In this document: one piece after another, positions 58,248 to 64,000 of the stretch
Numbering within the stretch: the first letter of the stretch is position 1
Layout of the letters: every line of letters begins with the position of its first letter
DNA from: Phaseolus vulgaris
Taxonomy: Eukaryota > Streptophyta > Magnoliopsida > Fabales > Fabaceae
Length of the DNA: 64,000 nt
Reading direction: 5' to 3'
NCBI RefSeq assembly: GCF_000499845.2
Contig: NC_023756.2
Coordinates: 34,742,763-34,806,762 of the forward strand
Made by a program: the position numbers and the translations under genes
Notes under the pieces: model-generated
Database searches by the model: none
The model's input: the letters and a program-made list of their open reading frames with translations, nothing else
What the model was told of the DNA's origin: nothing

Positions 58248-59168
58248 ATTTACATAGATGAAATAGTCAGACTGCATAGTATACCCTCCAGCATAGTTTT
58301 AGATAGAGATCCCAGATTCAGCTCAAGATTCTAACAAACACTTCAAGAAGCTTTGGGGACTAAACTCAGACTTAGTTCAGCATACCATCCTCAAATTGAT
58401 GGACAATCAGAGAGAACTATCCAGTCCTTAGAGGATTTGCTTAGGACTTGTGTGTTAGATCATTTGGGCAGTTGGGATAAAATTCTACCATTGGTAGAGT
58501 TCACTTACAATAACAGTTACCAAGCTAGCATAAGAGTGGCTCCTTTCGAGGCATTGTATGGAAGAAAGTGTAGGACACCTTTCTGCTGGTTTCAGGATGG
58601 TGAAAGTGTGTTAGTTGGACCAGAATTAATACAACAAACCAATGAGAAAGTCAAAATGATTCAAGAAAGATTGAAAACATCTCTCAGCAGGCAAAAGTCT
58701 TATGTAAATCAAAGAAGAAAACATTTAGAATTCTCTGCGGGTGAGCATGTCTTTTTTAGAGTTACACCGTTCACTGGTGTAGGAAGAGCACTCAAATCCA
58801 AGAAATTGACTCCTAAGTTCACAGGACCTTATCAAATTCTTAGGAGAATAGGCCCTGTGGCTTACGAAATTGCTTTGCCTCCTCCTTTAGCTAACCTTCA
58901 CAATATTTTTCATGTATCTCAGCTAAGAAAGTATGTACCTGATCCCAGTCACATTCTAGAGTTTGATTCAATCCAGGTGAAAGAAAATTTGTCATTTGAA
59001 GTGAAGCCAATCAGAATTTTAGATTCACAACTGAAACAACTTCTTGGAAGAAATATTCTCATGGTGAAAGTATTATGGGATCTCATCTCTAGAGATTCCA
59101 CTTGGGAAATTGAAGAGGAGATACGAGCAACATACCCTAATCATTTTCGAGGACGAAAATTTTTGTAG
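58248..59168 (+). pseudogene. Integrase C-terminal half and chromodomain-like end of E3
   Basis: Second DDE aspartate in VLDRDPRF, Glu in GQSERTIQ. A stop (TAA, 58332-58334) lies between SRF and QTLQEALGT. The C-terminus has LTPKFTGPYQILRRIGPVAY and NIFHVSQLRKYVPDPSH. It ends with VKVLWDLISRDSTWEIEEEI followed by YPNHFRGRKFL, the chromodomain-like tail of the Del/Tekay group. Ends at TAG 59166-59168. Confidence 0.88.
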
Positions 59169-59178
59169 TTGGAGATAA

Positions 59179-60433
59179 TGTAACAGCGTGTTTTTTTAAA
59201 AAACACCAACAGAAGCCTTGCCCGATTTAAGGAACATTTCTACCCGATTAGATTTTCAAACAGAGTAAGTTCATTTTTACTCTATATATCCTAAGTTTAA
59301 TCCTCTCAACTTATTCTATTACATACTGAATTTTTGTTCTGCTTGGATAACTTGCATTAGGCCCGTAAATCTTAAAGCTTATCTACACTGTGGGAAATAA
59401 AATTTTAGAAGTTGCTTGGAAAGAAAGCAATTGAGGTAAGGGAAGCTAAATTTTTTTTTTTAATAGCACCCTAGGATAGAAGATCTGAATGCGGAAGGGA
59501 CGTGGTCCCAATTTGAATTTCTCTTGCAGGGGTGTTATTTGTTTATATATTGTGTGTTTGTTTATATATTATTTAAACTTTATAAATATTATATTTTGAT
59601 AGTTTGAGAGTTAAATATTGTTTTTAACGTTGGAAAAGTTCTGGAATGATATGAATTTTTAAATGTTATGTGATTGAATGATATGTATTATATACGAATG
59701 ATGTAAATTGTATGAAAGTGATGTCATACATTTGGGATAATGTATGAGTTGTTGTTTGATGGTACGTTAAGTATGAAAAGCCTATGTTTAACGGAGATCC
59801 TCTGGCTTCACTAATGATCTAAGTCATGTAGATTAAGATATTAGGTGGTGAGAAGCTGAGAGGGAGTTCATACACACCGGGTCCCACTGTAGACACTCGG
59901 TATTGGATGTTTGAACTTACCCTGATCCTTTCTATTAGATTCGCTGGTAATCTTTGGGTCAGGTGTTAGTCTCTGGTAGGGGCATACTTAATGAGTCTTC
60001 CGGAAGACGAAGTGGGATTGAAATGAAATCCAATGATTGTGATTGAAAATAGATCCGTGTGTGGTCTATATGAATGATGGAATTGGTATTGGAATTTTAC
60101 ATGAAATTACTAAAGACATGTTTATAAATTATTAGTCTAAATTGGTTCTATTTCCATGAATTATTTTATGGATTTTCTTTGCATTAGCTTACCCTTGCTT
60201 TTCTTGCTGTGTTTGAACTGCGATGACTGTACTATGTACACGAGCAGATGATCTTACAGGTGTCGGAGGGTCTGAAGAGCTTTAGGGTGTTGATTTTGAA
60301 ACCTGTATTGTAAATATTTGTATTTCTATAAATCCTAATCATGTATTAGGAATGTTTTGAAAAACTCCAAGTTTGTATAGAATCTGGTAGAACTTTTATT
60401 GTAATATTTATATGTAAATTATGGGGTTTTACA
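59179..60433 (+). repeat. Right LTR of E3, full length
   Basis: 1255 bp from TGTAACAGCG (after GGAGATAA) to GGGTTTTACA. Its last 614 bp match the truncated left LTR with few differences. A TATATAT run at about 59283 may be the TATA box. Confidence 0.9.
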
Positions 60434-60983
60434 GACCATTTGTCAAATACATTAAAAAAAAAATTGGTTTCAAAAATTGTCCTTCATAAGTTAGCACTCA
60501 TAAAATAGCATGAAATTTTAAAAGGATAAGGAAAAGAAGAATATACTTTCATGTTTTTATATTGGTTGATCTAAGCGCAAACTATGTCCAATTCTAAACC
60601 AACTTATTGAGTGTCACTATGAAGAGTGACAATGCAAGTTACAACACAAATATTCTTTCAGATCGTTGTCACTTTTGGCTAACACATCAAGTATTGTTTC
60701 GAAACAAAATCACTTCTAGTTATAAACTTGAGTACTCTTTTGTATCATAATCACTTCTGACTAACCCACGAAGTATTCTTTAACAAACAACTACTCATGA
60801 CTAAGACAAAGAATTGTCTAGAGAGTGATCTAAAAGATCACTAAGGTTTTTTCACCAAAGAGGATACGATATATACACTTAAAAACATGGACCTTGATAA
60901 CACATAAGAACATAAAAGTTTGTTTCTCCTACTCAGACTGGTGCCTAAATGGGTAATTTTGGCCAAGATAGTGAGTAAAACTA
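60434..60983. repeat. Block F, unit 2 copy, right part
   Basis: Matches 5490-6040 nearly base for base (TTGTCCTTCATAAGTTAGCA and following). It ends at GTAAAACTAT, where copia sequence begins. Confidence 0.88.
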
Positions 60984-61311
60984 TCGGTTGTTTTTCTGCA
61001 GCAGTAAAACTGATTCTGAATTTTTAAACAAGAACAGAAGGAATTCAAAGCAGATGAAATTAAACATTTTAAAGAGGTTATACAACCATAAAAAGAACTT
61101 AAAAACAGAACTTAGGAACAGAGATAAGGAAGGTCTTATCCTTTATGTTGTTCTTTCAATGAGCCATGTATTTTGAGATCAAGAAGCCTTATTTAACTGT
61201 TGAGGGCTTTAGAACATTGATTCAGCTTCAATGTTGGCCTTTTTCTTCCAAGAACTTGATCAGATGACTCAGTCTTTCACACTTCTTTAGATTTCCTGCA
61301 TAAGCATGAGT
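60984..61311 (-). other. Copia sequence downstream of gag, no ORF
   Basis: Short frames only. It ends at ACTATCGGTTGTTTTT, which contains the AATCGGTTGTTT motif typical of this family LTR, but the sequence is not the LTR end. Confidence 0.5.
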
Positions 61312-63042
61312 TCAAGCAACAAGATTTGGTCCTTTCACAAATGTGGGTCCAATTGGTTTCTTTTTCTCATTTGGAACCTCACATCCTTTAGGGATCCATT
61401 TCATGTAGCCTCTAGGAACAGAAAACTTTCTTATTTTGCAGAATCTAACCGAATGACCCTTTTTCATACAGTAAAAGCATGTAACAATCAGTTGTTTCGA
61501 CATAACAATCGGTTGTTTTACTGGCTTTCTTGAAACACTTTTTAAAAACTTATCTTGTTTGTTTTGTGGATTAAAACCTAAACCAGCCCTTCCAAAAACA
61601 CAGTTTTGAGATGCCAAGACATTCTCAAAGTTGGATTTTCCTTTAGAAAGCTTATCCACAGTACTTACAAGATAATGCACTTTCTTTTCAAGGTTTTCAC
61701 AATTTTCACAAATGAGAGTGTCATACTTGCAAGAAGAATTTTTGAAATGTGTTTCCAGATTTTTGAAATCTCTTTTTGATTTTTCAATCTCATCTTCAAG
61801 TGCTTTTACTCTCATTTCCAGCCAGCTGTTAAGTTCTTTCAATCGGTTGTTTGGAAGCACCAATCGATTAGCTTCATCGTGAGTCTTTTGAAAAGCTTCA
61901 AGCAATTCACTATAATTTTGTTCATTTAAAGAAGCACATGAACTTACCTCACTTGAGCTGCTTGATTTATCATCATTTTCAGCAATCAAACATATGTTTG
62001 CTCTCTCATCTTCACTTGATGAAGAACTTGATGATGATATCTCATTTTCATCCCAAGCTATGTAGGCTCTCTTTGTCTTGCCCTTCTTTTCCTTGTGGCT
62101 AGGCTTTTTCTCCTTGCTTTTGTTTGGGCAATCTGCCTTTATGTGACCTTGCTCACCACAACCAAAACAAGTATAGTTATTGGAATTAAAATCATTGGAT
62201 TTCTTGTTTCCATACCTATCTTTGTTGTTGCCCTTGTAGCGGTTCCTCTTCAAGAATTTGCTAAACTTTCTTGATAGCAAGCTAAGGTTCTCATCATCAC
62301 TATCATCGTTGGACTCTTGTTTGCCTTTATGCTTGGAAGCTTTTAAGGCTATACTCCTTACATGCTTGTCTTCGCTTTCTTGAACATTGAGTCGATTCAT
62401 CTCTAACTCATGTTCCCTAAGCTTGCCAAACAAAGAAGCCATACTCAAGGATGTTAGATCTTTAGATTCGGATATAGCAGTTACCTTAAGTTGCCATGCT
62501 CTATCAAGACATTTCAAAATCTTGATGTTTAGCTCTTCCTTTTCAAAGGTCTTGTCAAGGCTCATGAAATGATTAACAATGTGTGTGAATCTTTTCTGCA
62601 CTTCAGCAATTGTTTCACCTTTCAGCATTCTGAACATCTCATACTCTTGGATTAGAGTATGCTTCCTAGCTGTCTTCACCTCATTTGTACCTTCATGTGT
62701 TACCTCCAAGGTGTCCCACATTTCTTTTGCTGATTTGCATTGAGATACCTTGAAAAACTCATCAGAATTTAAAGCACAGGTTATTATATTTTTGGCAATG
62801 CAATCGAATTTGGCCTTCTTGTTTTCAGAATCAGTCCATTGAGACCAAGGCTTTTCAATGGAGGATCCATCTTTTTCAAACTTTAGGACAAAAGGACCAT
62901 TTTCAATTGCATCCCAAATACCTTTGTCAAGAGATTCCACAAAGATTTTCATTCTCACTTTCCAAAATTGGTAGTTCAAACCACAAAACAGAGGTGGTCT
63001 GTTGATTGAAGCACCTTCCCCAAAAGGTAGTCTATCAGCCAT
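61312..63042 (-). CDS. gag of the SIRE-like copia element
   Basis: I take the start at MADRLPFGEGASINRPPLFC (63042); 576 residues to TGA at 61312. N-terminal FCGLNYQFWKVRMKIF, then the UBN2-type gag domain (NIITCALNSDEFFKVSQC, AKEMWDTLEVTHEGTNEVK, EYEMFRMLKGETIAEVQKRF, KILKCLDRAWQLKVTAI). A KR-rich stretch and zinc knuckle CFGCGEQGHIKADC follow (about 62160). Then come an S/E/D-rich segment, a coiled coil (LEMRVKALEDEIEKSKRD) and a second knuckle CFYCMKKGHSVRFC (about 61470). The frame is intact. Two copies of the LTR-type motif AACAATC-GTTGTTT lie within the coding region. The end (PTFVKGPNLVA) is where pol would normally continue in this lineage. Confidence 0.88.
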   Translation of the reverse strand: MADRLPFGEGASINRPPLFCGLNYQFWKVRMKIFVESLDKGIWDAIENGPFVLKFEKDGSSIEKPWSQWTDSENKKAKFDCIAKNIITCALNSDEFFKVSQCKSAKEMWDTLEVTHEGTNEVKTARKHTLIQEYEMFRMLKGETIAEVQKRFTHIVNHFMSLDKTFEKEELNIKILKCLDRAWQLKVTAISESKDLTSLSMASLFGKLREHELEMNRLNVQESEDKHVRSIALKASKHKGKQESNDDSDDENLSLLSRKFSKFLKRNRYKGNNKDRYGNKKSNDFNSNNYTCFGCGEQGHIKADCPNKSKEKKPSHKEKKGKTKRAYIAWDENEISSSSSSSSEDERANICLIAENDDKSSSSSEVSSCASLNEQNYSELLEAFQKTHDEANRLVLPNNRLKELNSWLEMRVKALEDEIEKSKRDFKNLETHFKNSSCKYDTLICENCENLEKKVHYLVSTVDKLSKGKSNFENVLASQNCVFGRAGLGFNPQNKQDKFLKSVSRKPVKQPIVMSKQLIVTCFYCMKKGHSVRFCKIRKFSVPRGYMKWIPKGCEVPNEKKKPIGPTFVKGPNLVA

Positions 63043-63086
63043 CAAAAACAGTTTTAGGATCAACTTGAATAACTTCCAAGAACCAA

Positions 63087-63099
63087 GCTCTTGATGCCA
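63087..63099 (-). other. Primer-binding site of the copia element
   Basis: On the minus strand TGGCATCAAGAGC two bases after the LTR end; a variant of the initiator methionine tRNA complement. Confidence 0.7.
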
Positions 63100-63101
63100 A
63101 T

Positions 63102-64000
63102 TGTTAGAAAGGATGGCTTTAAACTAAAGGGGGTGAATAGTTTAAAGATGGTTTTCACAAAATTTTAAGCGAAGAATGAAATTCCTTTGAGAAACAATTG
63201 GTAAGGAAATCAGTTTGCCAAAAATACAAAGAAAAAACAACAGCACCAGAAAAACAATCGGTTGTTTATACCAGTTTGCAAATATCAAAACAGAATTGAA
63301 AGAGATTAAGGATAGAGAGAATGCACACAGATGTTTATACTGGTTCACTCTAAACCCAGAGCTACATCCAGTCTTCTCAGAAACCACTGAGGAAATCAAC
63401 TAAGCAATCAAACCTAGATCACTTACAACACAATCAAGAAAGTGACCTTGAACCCTTCAAGAAACACACTTCTCTTGGCCAACACACCACACTAAGATTG
63501 TTGATCTTGATCCCCTCAAGAACACACAGAATGTTCTTACACAGATACAAGGATTACACTTGTTACAGAAGCAAATCTGAAATCAATACAAGAGAAATCC
63601 TATCTCACACTCTTTGATCAATCTTAATCTCTAAGCAATCTCAACTCTTTGAAAATCTCAAAACTTGTGTTGATTGAAAAACTCAAATCTTTTTTTCTGT
63701 ATATATTCAAAGATGTTGTTTGTTATCAAATCTTAACAAACTATTTAATTGCATTTAAAGATTGGTCAAAGCATTTAAAGACTGGAGTGTATGTAGTTAA
63801 ATCATTAAAAGCTCAGTCAAAGATAAAATAGTTTTTCTGTTATGGTACCAAAACAAACAATCGGTTGTTTCTTCGAATCAATCGGTTGTTTTGGTTCTCA
63901 AGGTTCAAATATGTGAAAAACAGTTTTCAATCTTTTCTAAACACATCTAAGTATAAACAATCAGTTGTTTCGACAAAACAACAGGTTGTTTTTCACTTAG
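63102..64000 (-). repeat. 5' LTR of the copia element, cut by the window end
   Basis: On the plus strand it begins TGTTAGAAAGGATGG (LTR end in reverse). It aligns, inverted, with the solo LTR 33571-34682: shared TTTAAAGCCAT end, GTATAAACAATC and AACAACAGGTTGTTTTTCAC near the window edge. By that alignment about 190 bp of LTR remain beyond 64000. The frames inside it (63142-63399, 63215-63403, 63649-63831) are not supported as genes. Confidence 0.88.

Larger units (their letters stand above)
42123..60433 (+). mobile_element. Ty3/gypsy element E3 (Del/Tekay-like), decayed and split by a Tat element
   Basis: A partial left LTR (42123-42735), primer-binding site, gag, protease and part of RT come before the Tat insertion. 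RNase H, integrase, a chromodomain-like end and a full right LTR (59179-60433) come after it. The C-terminal VKVLWDLISRDSTWEIEEEI and the gag type point to the Del/Tekay chromovirus group. The element is dead: left LTR truncated, protease active-site change, RT core deleted, several stops. Confidence 0.88.
60984..64000 (-). mobile_element. SIRE-like Ty1/copia element, partial (gag and LTR only)
   Basis: Minus strand. The 5' LTR (63102 to beyond the window), primer site and gag are present. About 330 bp after the gag stop the sequence joins block F at 60983. No protease, integrase, RT or second LTR lies in between, so it is a 3'-truncated or deletion-derived copy. Confidence 0.8.

Noticed and set aside
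1..64000. tRNA, rRNA or other structural RNA genes.
   Set aside because: No cloverleaf with A and B boxes or rRNA sequence recognised by eye; the tRNA-like sequences are primer-binding sites. A tRNA scan would settle this.

Overview
Kind of sequence. This is repeat-dense, AT-rich plant nuclear DNA. I find no host gene with an intact exon structure, no RNA gene and nothing bacterial. Almost all of it is nested and tandemly rearranged transposable elements: Ty3/gypsy LTR elements of at least three lineages (including a Tat-lineage element with two RNase H domains), a SIRE-like Ty1/copia gag and LTR, an L1-type LINE with an RRM in ORF1, a TRIM-like miniature LTR element, long-terminal-inverted-repeat DNA elements and a foldback MITE. 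The mix of families (SIRE-like copia, the TRIM type, the Tat type) suggests a legume of the bean/cowpea group in a pericentromeric or other heterochromatic setting. That assignment is inference from family resemblance, not proof.

Layout. 1-3411: reverse-oriented, truncated Tat element (end of its antisense ORF, a 152-bp tandem array, the 3' end of pol). 3412-6120: first, internally deleted copy ('unit 0') of a complex macro-repeat: LINE fragment, LTR-element leader, block F. 6124-13871: Ty3/gypsy element A (772-bp LTRs) with a leftover pol end of a second copy sharing its left LTR. 13872-15337: unassigned. 15338-33501: 'unit 1' of the macro-repeat: LINE fragment, TRIM, two tandem long-TIR elements (T1, T2), a gag-only Ty3 element, block F; block F carries a 6.1-kb L1 LINE (27002-33099) with a 12-bp target duplication. 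33502-60983: 'unit 2': TRIM split by a solo copia LTR, T2', second gag-only element, block F; block F is split by a decayed Ty3/gypsy element E3 (42123-60433), which is itself split by a 12.2-kb Tat element (45066-57315). 60984-64000: minus-strand SIRE-like copia gag and LTR running off the window.

How the parts relate. The order LINE fragment - TRIM - T elements - gag/LTR - leader - block F recurs head to tail. In every unit the gag-only Ty3 element appears circularly permuted (leader second half - gag - LTR - primer site - leader first half). A simple reading is that a long block of other repeats inserted into the leader of an LTR element, and LTR-to-LTR unequal recombination then multiplied the whole as a tandem array. 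Because the units share junctions, they supply 'empty site' controls for the LINE, the solo LTR, the MITE and E3.

Most notable. (1) The LTR-bounded macro-tandem array. (2) The young Tat element (3 differences between its LTRs) is flanked by a 110-112 bp duplication of its target instead of about 5 bp, and its right LTR seems to lack its last bases. (3) Its antisense gene is spliced, with an intron readable in the sequence. (4) A 152-bp array in the other Tat copy looks like a satellite precursor. (5) A quasi-palindromic motif recurs in both the LTR and the gag coding region of the copia family. No gene here looks fully functional except possibly parts of the antisense Tat gene and the copia gag.
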